64,000 bases of DNA from JADJXV01 sp964527785 (GTDB lineage: Bacteria > Bacteroidota > Ignavibacteria > Kapaibacteriales > UBA961). Shown here piece by piece: positions 44,507 to 53,359 of the stretch (its first letter is position 1; every line of letters begins with the position of its first letter). The notes beneath the pieces are model-generated. The model saw nothing but the letters and a program-made list of their open reading frames with translations. It was not told the origin of the DNA and did not search any database. Made by a program: the position numbers and the translations under genes. The DNA lies in assembly GCA_964527785.1 (NCBI GenBank), contig CAZGNO010000011.1:1-64000 (forward strand), given 5' to 3'.

Positions 44507-44538
44507 CTACAACCCGCGACTGCAATCACGGGCTGTAG
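44507..44538 (-). terminator. 13-bp hairpin just after the VIT-protein stop
   Basis: CTACAACCCGCGA (44507-44519) pairs with TCACGGGCTGTAG (44526-44538) with two wobble pairs and a 6-nt loop. It lies 39 nt past the stop at 44577. No T-run follows on the minus strand, so it may protect the mRNA end rather than terminate. Its core resembles the terminator at 47210-47237. Confidence 0.5.
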
Positions 44539-44576
44539 AAGTCACCTTAAAAATTGTATAACACTAAGAACTTAGA

Positions 44577-46730
44577 TTATCTGCTTAAGACTACATTGAA
44601 GCGTACAGCTCCCATTGACGTTTTGACAACTACCACATACATTCCATTCGGAACATCTGCTCCTGAATTATCATCACCCAACCATTGAAAACTCCGGTTT
44701 CCGCCAAAAGCGTCATTTGCTATAGTTTTTACCAAATTTCCGATTGAATTATAAATCTCAACAGATGCAATCGTAACACCTGCTGCAACTTCACTGCACT
44801 CAATTCTTAAATTTGACGTGAACGGATTAGGGTATGCCGACACATGAATTATATCATTGCCGTTCACAACAATATTTTCATCAACGGCTGTATTAGTATT
44901 GCCTTCTTCTTCCTTTTCCGGGTCCAAAAATATGTAGTCATCTTTTGGCATTCTCCAGGGCTCGAGTGCAAGAAATGCGGTATAGAGCGACAGTATGCGG
45001 TTTCTACGGCTTATGTCTATAATTTCTTTGATTACATCGTTGGTAATTGTTCCGGTTTCCAATTTGTTAATATAGTTGCCGTTCCAAATTCTACGCATCA
45101 TGCGTAGCGGGTCAATATCGGGAACAACATTCAGGCGAACTTCTTTGTTAAACGGTTGGTCTTGATAAAACCCTGTCGCCCTAACAATTACCGGAAGTTT
45201 ACCATAATACCTACCCACTTGAATTACAATTCCGGCATCTTTTTGTGCTTGCGAAGCCGCTTGGTCGTAACGTGCATAACAAAATCCTTCTTCGAGTGTG
45301 GTGTATAATTCGAGTGATTGAATTTTACCTTCAGCACTGTTTACAATTGTTGAAATCGAAGTAGAAAGCGTAACAGAAGGTTTGTTTGCGTCCAAATAAT
45401 ACCCACCTGACCATTTTACCAGATAGTCGTACAAATAAAAATTCCCATAATAATATGTTGAATTTTGGCTGTATGTTCTTCTGCTGTTTGAATAATCAAT
45501 ACAATTGATTTGCGGAGTATAATCATTAATTCCTGAGATTTCAGCAATTAATGGATTGGCAATTTTGTAATTCCCATGTCCGTCCGAATTTGAGATCAGG
45601 GTAACATTTGCAGTACCCCCTACCTTTTTTAAATACCTTAATCCATTGGGAAGCGACAATTGGAGATACGAATACAACGCAAGATGCTCCTCATTGATAC
45701 TTGCAAAAGCTGCGTTGATGTTTTCAGGGCTTCCACTTATCCACTTCTCGGAAATAAATTGCTCAGTATTATTAGATAACAGGATATTGAACGAATCTTT
45801 TGCAGCAAAAGTATTCAGTATTGTGTTTTGTAATTCTGCTAATACATCTTTACGACTGAGTGCCGTTTGGCTTGCGTCATAATCAACAATAAAGAGGGTT
45901 TTCTTCTTAGTAGTGATATCAACTGCTTGTTTTGTAAGCATGATAAGCTGATAATACCCTTCGTCAGGTGCATCTTGATAGCATTGTAAATAAAATCCGT
46001 TTTGAAGCGGGCTGGAATACTGAATCGTTGGCATTGCAGGAAAATTCTCATTTTTCAGAAATATTTCCTTGCCTTTGCCATAGAACTGGTCGTCTACATC
46101 AGTGAAGGTGTATCCGGTACTGGATATTGAAGGGTCGCTCCATTTAGAATCAGTAAGTGCAATTACTCTTAATTTACTGAGTAGATTTCTGGATTCGAGC
46201 ATTAAATTTGTCGGAAGTTGAGCCGAAACTGTTTTTGCTGACCATGTTGCTGGTTGAAGCCACGAGATTTTTACTTTTCGGGATGAAGAACCGGCAAGGG
46301 GAAAAATTCTGTATTCGTAGCGTGTTTGTGAATTTTTGTAAAGAATCGAAGGGTCTTTGCGGCGATTGACGATACCTTCATATATTTGCTGGGCTTGACC
46401 TCTATCCATCAGCATTGCTTTCACAATAGTATCTTCTACCCAAAGCCACGAATCAATCATTACTGCATTGGGGCTTAAATCGAAAAAGAATTGGATTTCC
46501 AGTGTATCGGTGCTCTTGGTTAGTGAGCCACCTTTTGATGAAAAGGTGAGATAGAGTCCATATTCAAAATAAGCCCCTGCAGGTTTAACAGTAAGGACTG
46601 CTGAGTCTATTGAACCTCGTTCGGTTCTCCACGTTTGTTTTACATCTTGAACTTGTAAATTATATGCGCTTGCATTTTCGGTGCAAAAAAACAACAGCCC
46701 CAAAAGGCATAGTGATATATACTTCGTCAT
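44577..46730 (-). CDS. VIT domain / vWA-like secreted protein with type IX secretion C-terminal domain
   Basis: The 717-residue protein starts with a signal peptide (TKYISLCLLGLLFFCTENASA). Residues about 30-165 are a VIT (inter-alpha-trypsin) domain with MDRGQAQQIYEGIVNRRKDPS in two parts and FPLAGSSSRKVKISW. A vWA-like domain starts near residue 275 (KKTLFIVDYDASQTAL); its MIDAS reads DxDxS instead of DxSxS, so metal binding may be changed. After a linker the last 85 residues are a Por-type sorting domain (SAYPNPFTSNLRIE...PNGMYVVVVKTSMGAVRFNVVLSR). Expected at the cell surface or outside after type IX secretion. Translation start is supported by a strong GGAGGA 4 nt upstream. Confidence 0.85.
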   Translation of the reverse strand: MTKYISLCLLGLLFFCTENASAYNLQVQDVKQTWRTERGSIDSAVLTVKPAGAYFEYGLYLTFSSKGGSLTKSTDTLEIQFFFDLSPNAVMIDSWLWVEDTIVKAMLMDRGQAQQIYEGIVNRRKDPSILYKNSQTRYEYRIFPLAGSSSRKVKISWLQPATWSAKTVSAQLPTNLMLESRNLLSKLRVIALTDSKWSDPSISSTGYTFTDVDDQFYGKGKEIFLKNENFPAMPTIQYSSPLQNGFYLQCYQDAPDEGYYQLIMLTKQAVDITTKKKTLFIVDYDASQTALSRKDVLAELQNTILNTFAAKDSFNILLSNNTEQFISEKWISGSPENINAAFASINEEHLALYSYLQLSLPNGLRYLKKVGGTANVTLISNSDGHGNYKIANPLIAEISGINDYTPQINCIDYSNSRRTYSQNSTYYYGNFYLYDYLVKWSGGYYLDANKPSVTLSTSISTIVNSAEGKIQSLELYTTLEEGFCYARYDQAASQAQKDAGIVIQVGRYYGKLPVIVRATGFYQDQPFNKEVRLNVVPDIDPLRMMRRIWNGNYINKLETGTITNDVIKEIIDISRRNRILSLYTAFLALEPWRMPKDDYIFLDPEKEEEGNTNTAVDENIVVNGNDIIHVSAYPNPFTSNLRIECSEVAAGVTIASVEIYNSIGNLVKTIANDAFGGNRSFQWLGDDNSGADVPNGMYVVVVKTSMGAVRFNVVLSR

Positions 46731-46733
46731 ACT

Positions 46734-46739
46734 TCCTCC
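46734..46739 (-). promoter_or_regulatory. Strong Shine-Dalgarno GGAGGA before the VIT protein
   Basis: The complement of TCCTCC at 46734-46739 puts GGAGGA 3-4 nt before the ATG at 46730. Most other genes in the window have AT-rich leaders with weak or no Shine-Dalgarno, so this site stands out. Confidence 0.65.
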
Positions 46740-47202
46740 AAAAAAAAAATTAAGACAAAAAATGAACTTTGTGAAAAGTGATTATAGTTTCATTTCTGAA
46801 TGAATATCACAACCCTCGAATTGTATATTCGATATTCATTTTGCATTTGCCTTACACGGTAAGTGGCCGCTTTTAGAGTGTAAAGTTTTTACGTTTTATG
46901 GTACTGCTATGCTCTTATTCTTTTGAAATAACAGCATTATTAATTTTCTCCTTAATGATAATACAACAGATTTGCCGGACATATTCAATTATTTCCGAAA
47001 TGCATTTCAAAAAAAATACTGACCGACACTCCCCTTCTCCGTAATGTTTCCCATCTACTACTAATAACACAATGCCGATAAATTTATCACCGAAAACTGA
47101 TAAAATAAATTTAACTTTTATTCATTCACGTCACAAGTTTACGAGCAAACTTCCTTGTAACAATTATTAATAATTAACAATTAAGATAGATTGATTCCAA
47201 TC
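46740..47202. other. Intergenic region between two secreted-protein genes
   Basis: About 460 bp, AT-rich, between minus-strand genes. It must contain the promoter of the VIT protein gene. No ORF, RNA gene or clear TAnnTTTG box was identified. Confidence 0.4.
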
Positions 47203-47237
47203 AAAAAAAAGCCCGTGATTCAAATTAATCACGGGCT
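47203..47237 (-). terminator. Rho-independent terminator after the metalloprotease gene
   Basis: AGCCCGTGATT (47210-47220) and AATCACGGGCT (47227-47237) form a perfect 11-bp stem with a 6-nt loop. On the minus strand it is followed by eight T. It lies 36 nt past the stop at 47273. Confidence 0.88.
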
Positions 47238-47272
47238 GCAAGAATAACTACTTTCTCAATTAGTTCGGTCTT

Positions 47273-49816
47273 TTACCGAAAAATCGTAAGTGGAGCTGAA
47301 ATACGTTGCGCACCACAACGGAGTGTAATAAAATACGAACCTGAAGCTATTGTTGAAACATCAAAACGAAGTTCGTGCTTACCTTCAGTAAAATTATCAA
47401 AATTACCAAGAACAGCCACAACCGCCCCTTTAGTATCAATGAGCGTACATTCAATTTGAGCACATGGATCAGGAAACTCAACGATTGCAACACCTTGTGT
47501 AGAAATAGGATTAGGCGATACAGCAAGTGTAGTAAATGTTGTTTTTTGTATTGATTCATCTACTCCTACAATACAAGGGTCAACCTTGAATACATTTTTA
47601 CTGTTGGCAGTAAGGGATGAGTCGTTTCTATAAACAATTCTTACTCGTGCAAGTGCGGAAGGTGTTTTTTCACCAGACCATGTATATGAACCTGTGTTTG
47701 CATTTACACCAATTGAATTGGTGATGTTCTTCCAAGATACACCATCATCGGTTGAGTATTGTATTTTTACTCTTGAATTGGTTACTCCCATGAAATCAGT
47801 TGACCATGTGATATTAAAGTTCGAATCTGCACAAATCAACTCATTGCCATTCGGAGCTATAAGTACTATTTTTTCTATTCCTATTGCGAAAACTCCGCTT
47901 TGAGATACAATTTTGTTATTTGAAGTGTCAGAAATGCGGATTAAAGCTTGCGATGTTTCGATGTCGGGTAAATCATAGCTTAGAGTGCCGATTCCACTGG
48001 ATGTAAGTTCTATCCAAGTTGCACCGCCGTCGGACGAAAACTCTACCTTAGCGATATTCACTAATGTAGCTGCCCATTCGATAGTAAGTTTCTCCTTTTG
48101 TCCGAATTTCTCACCACCTTTGGGGTACTCAAGAGTTAATGCTGCTATTTGGATTGAAAAGGGAGCAAGGGTAGTTGACCAAGTAGCAGTATTAGCTGCA
48201 TCAGAAACACGTATAAGTGCATTATCAGTATTTATTTCAGGGACTTTCCAGGCAATTATTCCCTGACCGTAAGCTCGCCCGCCGAGTTTTGAATTTACAC
48301 TCTCTCCTCCGGGAATAACTTGCCACGTTGCTCCGTTGTCAGGCGAAAATTCTATCTTAACGTTTGTAATATTCGTTGATGCAGTCCATCGAATAACAGT
48401 GTCGCTTCCTGCCTTAAACGATTGATTACCAATCGGATACTGCACCTTTAGAGTGCTTGTTGCAAGTTCTGTAACACACGCTTTTCCTTCTAGATTTTTA
48501 CGTAAATAGTTATATACCCTCGGTAGAAACGTCATCGGCACCCCATTGCCCCACAAATGGCAATAGCTCATTATTGATCCCTTATTATTGACAGGAGCAC
48601 CTTCATTACAGGCATCAGAGTATTTACTTGTACTTATGTACGCATTACCGCTTGAAGTGCAACTATCCAAAGGAGGATTCCAAAAACAATTATGGGTATG
48701 TAATGCTCCGAAAACATGACCGTTCTCGTGGGCTATAGTAACGACTTCTCCATTATAGGACAATGTTGGAAGTTCTGAATAGCTTTGTATTCCGCAAACA
48801 GCATAAGCAGATCTGTAGCTATCGGTATTATTACAAATACCTCCGATACCATTAGCTATACCTAGAATACTCGTGCCACCGAGACGACTCAGAAGATTAA
48901 CTAAATCACGTTGATCGCTTCTGTTTTTCCAACGAGCCACACATTCATCTTTAAGACTTGCGTTATCTCCACTATTCGGATTTGAATTTTTATAATTATC
49001 CGGCTCATCCGTTGTCCATATTTGAACTTTTACCAAGCGATAGGTAAGATTCATTTCATCCTCATATATCATACTGACCATATTATAAAGCGCTACAATA
49101 TAAGCCCCTGCTTTATCAGCATCATTCCTGCCCGGACCTATATAAAAACCTGTCGTTGATTCTACAATTACTTGAACCTCGAGCGGTTTTGTACTGAGAG
49201 TTTGTGCACCTGATTTGTTAATCTCCGATTCAGGGGGTAGTACACTCATCAATGGTGATACTTCATCGGTACCGCAGTTAAATGAAGTATTTCCGTTTAG
49301 TTGAGCTATGAAAGATTCAGGAGCGATAGTATGCGAACGATTGTCTTCCTTGCTGCTACCGTAAGGGCTTATCGCCAGTTGCTCTCCACCGGCACGAATT
49401 ACTGTCCCCATGAGGTCACCATTGGCATAATTGAGCAACACTTTGGAATTTGGTTCTCCGACTATCACACCGCGATATGCAACCACATCCGGAAGTTCAA
49501 CACGCTTCGAACCTACATACCACTCAGTATTGGCATCAATAACTGAATGAGCCGGTACTAATTCCAATGTGGCAGTTTCTGTTTTGGAAATTGGAAACTC
49601 AGTCAGGGTTATATTCTGATATGAAGATTTGAATGCAACAGCCATCGCAGGTACATTTACCGAAAATTCATTTGCAACTTTTGAAAGAGTCGTTGGAATT
49701 TTTGATCTGGATGCGGAGGTATTGAAACTGATAAATTGCCGCGAGTTTATCTCAACTGCTGATGCAGAAGCTGTAATGCAGAGAAACATCGCAAAAAAAA
49801 CTCTAAGGTTTTTCAT
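47273..49816 (-). CDS. Secreted M12B-like metalloprotease with type IX secretion C-terminal domain
   Basis: The 847-residue protein starts with a signal peptide (KNLRVFFAMFLCITASASA). Residues about 30-180 look like a propeptide. The catalytic domain (about 205-445) has the metzincin zinc motif HExxHxxGxxH at His363, Glu364, His367, Gly370 and His373 (AHENGHVFGALH), several Cys, and a Met-turn SIMSYCHLWG. Three Ig-like/BNR-type beta units follow (NVKIEFSPDNGATWQVIPG, KVEFSSDGGATWIEL, KIQYSTDDGVSWKNI), then a Por sorting domain (LAVSPNPISTQGVAIVEF...SGSYFITLRCGAQRISAPLTIF). It likely breaks down proteins at the cell surface or outside. It is well matched by similar reprolysin-type T9SS cargo in Bacteroidota. 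Confidence 0.9.
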   Translation of the reverse strand: MKNLRVFFAMFLCITASASAVEINSRQFISFNTSASRSKIPTTLSKVANEFSVNVPAMAVAFKSSYQNITLTEFPISKTETATLELVPAHSVIDANTEWYVGSKRVELPDVVAYRGVIVGEPNSKVLLNYANGDLMGTVIRAGGEQLAISPYGSSKEDNRSHTIAPESFIAQLNGNTSFNCGTDEVSPLMSVLPPESEINKSGAQTLSTKPLEVQVIVESTTGFYIGPGRNDADKAGAYIVALYNMVSMIYEDEMNLTYRLVKVQIWTTDEPDNYKNSNPNSGDNASLKDECVARWKNRSDQRDLVNLLSRLGGTSILGIANGIGGICNNTDSYRSAYAVCGIQSYSELPTLSYNGEVVTIAHENGHVFGALHTHNCFWNPPLDSCTSSGNAYISTSKYSDACNEGAPVNNKGSIMSYCHLWGNGVPMTFLPRVYNYLRKNLEGKACVTELATSTLKVQYPIGNQSFKAGSDTVIRWTASTNITNVKIEFSPDNGATWQVIPGGESVNSKLGGRAYGQGIIAWKVPEINTDNALIRVSDAANTATWSTTLAPFSIQIAALTLEYPKGGEKFGQKEKLTIEWAATLVNIAKVEFSSDGGATWIELTSSGIGTLSYDLPDIETSQALIRISDTSNNKIVSQSGVFAIGIEKIVLIAPNGNELICADSNFNITWSTDFMGVTNSRVKIQYSTDDGVSWKNITNSIGVNANTGSYTWSGEKTPSALARVRIVYRNDSSLTANSKNVFKVDPCIVGVDESIQKTTFTTLAVSPNPISTQGVAIVEFPDPCAQIECTLIDTKGAVVAVLGNFDNFTEGKHELRFDVSTIASGSYFITLRCGAQRISAPLTIFR

Positions 49817-50305
49817 AAGGTAGGTACCGGATAATAAATAAAAGGAGTTCGGCTATTTCGTATTTAATGTGGAGAATACAATCTCAAATTTTCATTCAAA
49901 CATAATGATGTTTGATAAACACTTCAGACGAGAAATCGTTTAAGATTGGTGAAGCCCTTTCTCGCCTTGCAGTGCTTTCTAGAGTAATAAAATTCAATAT
50001 GGATATTTGTTACATTCTATCGTAATAGTAATTACTCCGATTGCGATTACAATCGTCCTAAGCATCATACGAATCAATAAATCTATGCAAATTACCATTT
50101 TTTACGAAGAAATATGGTACTAACAGTATAATTAGATTTTCTCTCAATACTTTTGATATTCAATGTCTATTCCTAACATTAAGTCCACAAATCAATTTCG
50201 GGTTCAACTTTGTTAATCAACAGATTAAACTTTTTCCGGAGAATCTGCATCATAGCAAGAGAAAAGACGCAAACAAATTTTTCATAAACAATAAGGATTG
50301 TAGTC
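49817..50305. other. Divergent intergenic region, about 490 bp
   Basis: It lies between the minus-strand metalloprotease and the plus-strand His-rich protein and should contain both promoters. CAACTTTG near 50207 is one base from TAnnTTTG on the plus strand. An AAGGA run lies 8 nt before the ATG at 50306. No gene was seen. Confidence 0.4.
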
Positions 50306-50566
50306 ATGTTTAAGAAAATGTTTTTTATCGGGCTGTTGTTTTCAATAGCTGTAGTTTTATTGCCGAATAATGCCTCTGCGTACCATCGCAAACATCACTC
50401 TCACGGAAGTGTTGTAATAACTCCCGGCATTATTTTTCATCCTGTTCACCATAGGCATCATTTACATCGAAACGTTATTGTAATGCCTTCAAGGAGTACG
50501 TGCTATTCCGGACACCACAACCGGCATTATAGAGGAGGGGTTGTTGCTCAGAGAAGAAGATGGTAG
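50306..50566 (+). CDS. Small His-rich exported protein
   Basis: The 86-residue protein has a signal peptide (FKKMFFIGLLFSIAVVLLPNNASA) followed by about 60 residues with 13 His by count. They are arranged in clusters (YHRKHHSHGS, FHPVHHRHHLHRN, SGHHNRHYRG), with one Cys and an Arg-rich end (VAQRRRW). Such a composition suits binding of divalent metals such as Zn, Ni or Cu in the periplasm, but there is no family match that I recognise and no metal transporter gene next to it. An AAGGA sequence lies 8 nt before the ATG. It is a single gene with its own bidirectional terminator. Confidence 0.75.
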   Translation: MFKKMFFIGLLFSIAVVLLPNNASAYHRKHHSHGSVVITPGIIFHPVHHRHHLHRNVIVMPSRSTCYSGHHNRHYRGGVVAQRRRW

Positions 50567-50608
50567 GGTTGTGTGTCGGATAATTTCACAAAAAAAAACA
50601 TCGGTTTG

Positions 50609-50643
50609 ATAGTAGTCCGTGAATAACAATCACGGACTACTAT
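50609..50643. terminator. Bidirectional hairpin terminator
   Basis: ATAGTAGTCCGTGA (50609-50622) pairs perfectly with TCACGGACTACTAT (50630-50643), a 14-bp stem with a 7-nt loop. It lies between the convergent His-rich protein gene and the propeller protein gene, serving both ends. Confidence 0.8.
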
Positions 50644-50683
50644 TTATCGTACACTTACCTTTATACCGAGAATTGAATACCTA

Positions 50684-52735
50684 TCATTTTAGCACTGTAA
50701 ATACTCTCGTCCTGCTACTGAGCCCTTGTCTGGCAGTCAAACAGTATATACCGTTTGCGAGATTATTGACTGACACGGCAAATTGACTGTCTCTATACTG
50801 AAATTCCATAACTTTCTCCGAGAGCAATGAAGTGACAGTATAATGAACCGGATCTGAATCAGTAAATAATGGATATGCCCTCACAACAGTCAATAAATTC
50901 GATGTCGGTTCAGGATAACACCTCAGATACTCTGTCATATCGCCGTCTCCAATATCATTAGTGCTTGTTACAAATGATTGTCTCCAAACACCGGATTCTG
51001 TTGCAGCGAAAAGCGTATTTTCAACGATTGATAATGAATGTACAGTACTATTAGACAATTCCGATTGAACTTTAGACCAATTCGTTCCATTGTCAGTACT
51101 TGAATATACCCCGCCCTCAAACGTTCCGGCAAATATAGTATTGCCGCTTACTGCAAATGACAATACAGAATGATTTTCCAAACCGGAATTTATTCCTGAC
51201 CAGCTCACACCATCATCAATGCTTCTGAATATTTCACCTGATTGAGTCACCGCAAATAGTGCTGAACCGCTTACAGCCAAATGAAGTATATCCAGACTAG
51301 TCAAGCCGGAATTTATTTGCTGCCAACTCTGTCCGGAATTAATGCTTCTAAATACTCCGCCTGTCAATGTGCCGGCAAAGAACGCATTGCCACTTACAGC
51401 AAGTGTTTTTACGTTTTTGCTGCTCATGCCGGAGTTTACTTGTTCCCATGTCATACCCCCGTCATTGCTCCGAAAGACTCCGTCTGAGTCACTTGCTGCA
51501 AATATACTCGAATCGGTTACTACCAAAGAATTTACATTTCGATTTGCTAGTTCTGAACCTACCGGAAGCCAATTTACTCCACTGTTCGAACTGCTATATA
51601 CTCCCCCAGGTTTGCTCATTCCTGCAAGCAAATTTGAGTTGAATAGTACAATGCTCTTGATACCTGTCCCGATTAACCCTGAATTCAACGACGCCCAATG
51701 TGCTCCCATGTCACCGGAACCGAATAATCCTCCGTCAGTTCCTGCGTATACTGTTTTGTTGTTGCCAAAAAGTGAATATACCTTTTCGAAAGTCAAACCA
51801 ACATTTGCCGTTGACCAACCTTCGTTGGAGTTACCTCTGCGGTACATCCCCTTGCTTGAAGTACCTACAATTAAGAAGGAGTCGTTTACTGCTAATGAAA
51901 TCACATTTAGGTTGCCCATTCCTTTATTAACCTCCACCCAAGACTCACCTTTATCTGTACTGCGATAAACCCCTGCCCCTCCATCCATACCTGCATATAT
52001 CACTCCATCCAATACAGCCAAAGAGAACACTGTTTTTTTGCTCAAATCCGTATTTACAACTTTCCAACTGTCACCATTATCAGTACTTCGGAATATTCCC
52101 CCTCCCAATGTCCCGGCAAATAGAGTACTTTGCGATGTAAGAAGCGAATAAATATATGGGAATGGCAAGCCGGAATTAACTTTAACCCAATTCATACCAT
52201 TATCAAAACTACGGAAAACTCCTCCGTCAGTTCCGGCAAACAATGTAGTGTCATTCGCTGTAAAACACCGCACATTTAGATTTGCCAAACCGGAGTTCAC
52301 CTGTTCCCATGTTATTCCCTTATCAATGCTACGGAATATTCCGTCACTTGCAGTGCCTGCAAACAGGAAACTGTCTTTCTCGATGAAAGCGGCGACCCAG
52401 CGATTTGTCAAACCGGAATTTATACGTGCCCAACTTGCTCCGTCATCAGTGCTCCGATATGCTGAACTTCCTGTTCCAACATACACATTCGAGCCGACTA
52501 CGCGTATTGAGTATATCGTCTTAGAATTCAATTCGGGTGCTGTCGCTGTCCAGCTTTCACCATTATCTGTACTGAAATACAGTCCTTTATATTGAATACC
52601 GGCATACACTTTAGATGCACCGGCACCAATCGAGCGAATATTTACCGCTTCGCCACCATTGCATTTCGTCCACTGAGCATTCGATTGCAAAACAATAAAC
52701 AAAACAAATCCAAAAAGAGTAAGAAATGTTTTCAT
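50684..52735 (-). CDS. Secreted beta-propeller (BNR/sortilin-like repeat) protein with type IX secretion domain
   Basis: The 683-residue protein starts with a signal peptide (KTFLTLFGFVLFIVLQSNA). It contains about 13 repeats of roughly 40-43 residues with the Asp-box pattern FRSTDNGxSWxxVNSGL, for example STDNGESW, STDDGASW, SIDKGITW, STDNGTNW. One repeat (NSNEGW) is degenerate. The repeats form one or two beta-propellers. The end is a Por sorting domain (YPEPTSNLLTVV...LANGIYCLTARQGLSSRTRVF). No enzyme motif is seen, so it is probably a binding or surface protein. The DNA repeats have diverged and are not tandem identical copies. Confidence 0.87.
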   Translation of the reverse strand: MKTFLTLFGFVLFIVLQSNAQWTKCNGGEAVNIRSIGAGASKVYAGIQYKGLYFSTDNGESWTATAPELNSKTIYSIRVVGSNVYVGTGSSAYRSTDDGASWARINSGLTNRWVAAFIEKDSFLFAGTASDGIFRSIDKGITWEQVNSGLANLNVRCFTANDTTLFAGTDGGVFRSFDNGMNWVKVNSGLPFPYIYSLLTSQSTLFAGTLGGGIFRSTDNGDSWKVVNTDLSKKTVFSLAVLDGVIYAGMDGGAGVYRSTDKGESWVEVNKGMGNLNVISLAVNDSFLIVGTSSKGMYRRGNSNEGWSTANVGLTFEKVYSLFGNNKTVYAGTDGGLFGSGDMGAHWASLNSGLIGTGIKSIVLFNSNLLAGMSKPGGVYSSSNSGVNWLPVGSELANRNVNSLVVTDSSIFAASDSDGVFRSNDGGMTWEQVNSGMSSKNVKTLAVSGNAFFAGTLTGGVFRSINSGQSWQQINSGLTSLDILHLAVSGSALFAVTQSGEIFRSIDDGVSWSGINSGLENHSVLSFAVSGNTIFAGTFEGGVYSSTDNGTNWSKVQSELSNSTVHSLSIVENTLFAATESGVWRQSFVTSTNDIGDGDMTEYLRCYPEPTSNLLTVVRAYPLFTDSDPVHYTVTSLLSEKVMEFQYRDSQFAVSVNNLANGIYCLTARQGLSSRTRVFTVLK

Positions 52736-53359
52736 AAAATTGCACTAGAATTGTGAAAAAACATGAATCAACTGATTTGTATAATACATTTTGAAATAGC
52801 ATATCCTTACAATCTAAATACAAAGATATACAGTTCGTAACTACCAAAACATGAGTGTTTGTTTGATTTGCATTTTAAATATTGAATTGTATTCATGTTG
52901 TTGTACACATAGTGTCATGCAATTTCACGAAGTGAGCTAAGAGAGGAGTTTGTATTTGAGGATCAAATTGATTCAGAATTAACATTTCACGCAACTGAAT
53001 CATCTAAAAAACCATGCCTTATTTTACGATTACAATGCATTGAACTTTTGCTGCAAGTTTCAGTATTATTACAATTTAAAACACACATAAATAGTCTCGG
53101 AACAGTATGAGTCTCAACACATTACACAGCAGTTCACTATGACTTCCATCAAGAAATTAAAGAATTAGGATGTATTCCAGCTAAAAATTTCAAGAAAATT
53201 CATATTTTGTAGTTATGTTTGACAATAATTTGTCAATTTGCAAGCATTCAATGAAGCGAAAATATTGATATTTCATAAATCATCAGTACAATCGTTCCTA
53301 GTCATCAGAAAAAATCAACATTTAACATAATTCTTGTTTCATTTTATCCAGTGAATATT
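52736..53359. other. Divergent intergenic region, about 620 bp
   Basis: It lies between two secreted-protein genes reading outward. On the minus strand TATCTTTG (complement of CAAAGATA at 52821-52828) fits TAnnTTTG and could drive the propeller gene. TTGACAA/TTGTCAA at 53219-53236 is a small inverted repeat upstream of the Ig-domain gene, a possible operator. No ORF or RNA gene was seen. Confidence 0.45.

Noticed and set aside
51342..51968. 208-codon plus-strand frame inside the propeller gene
   Set aside because: It mirrors the codon pattern of the 40-residue repeats on the other strand and has no start signal.
50684..52735. Possible CRISPR or tandem DNA repeat array
   Set aside because: The periodicity is about 125 bp at protein level (beta-propeller repeats); DNA copies are diverged and in frame, with no spacer-repeat structure.
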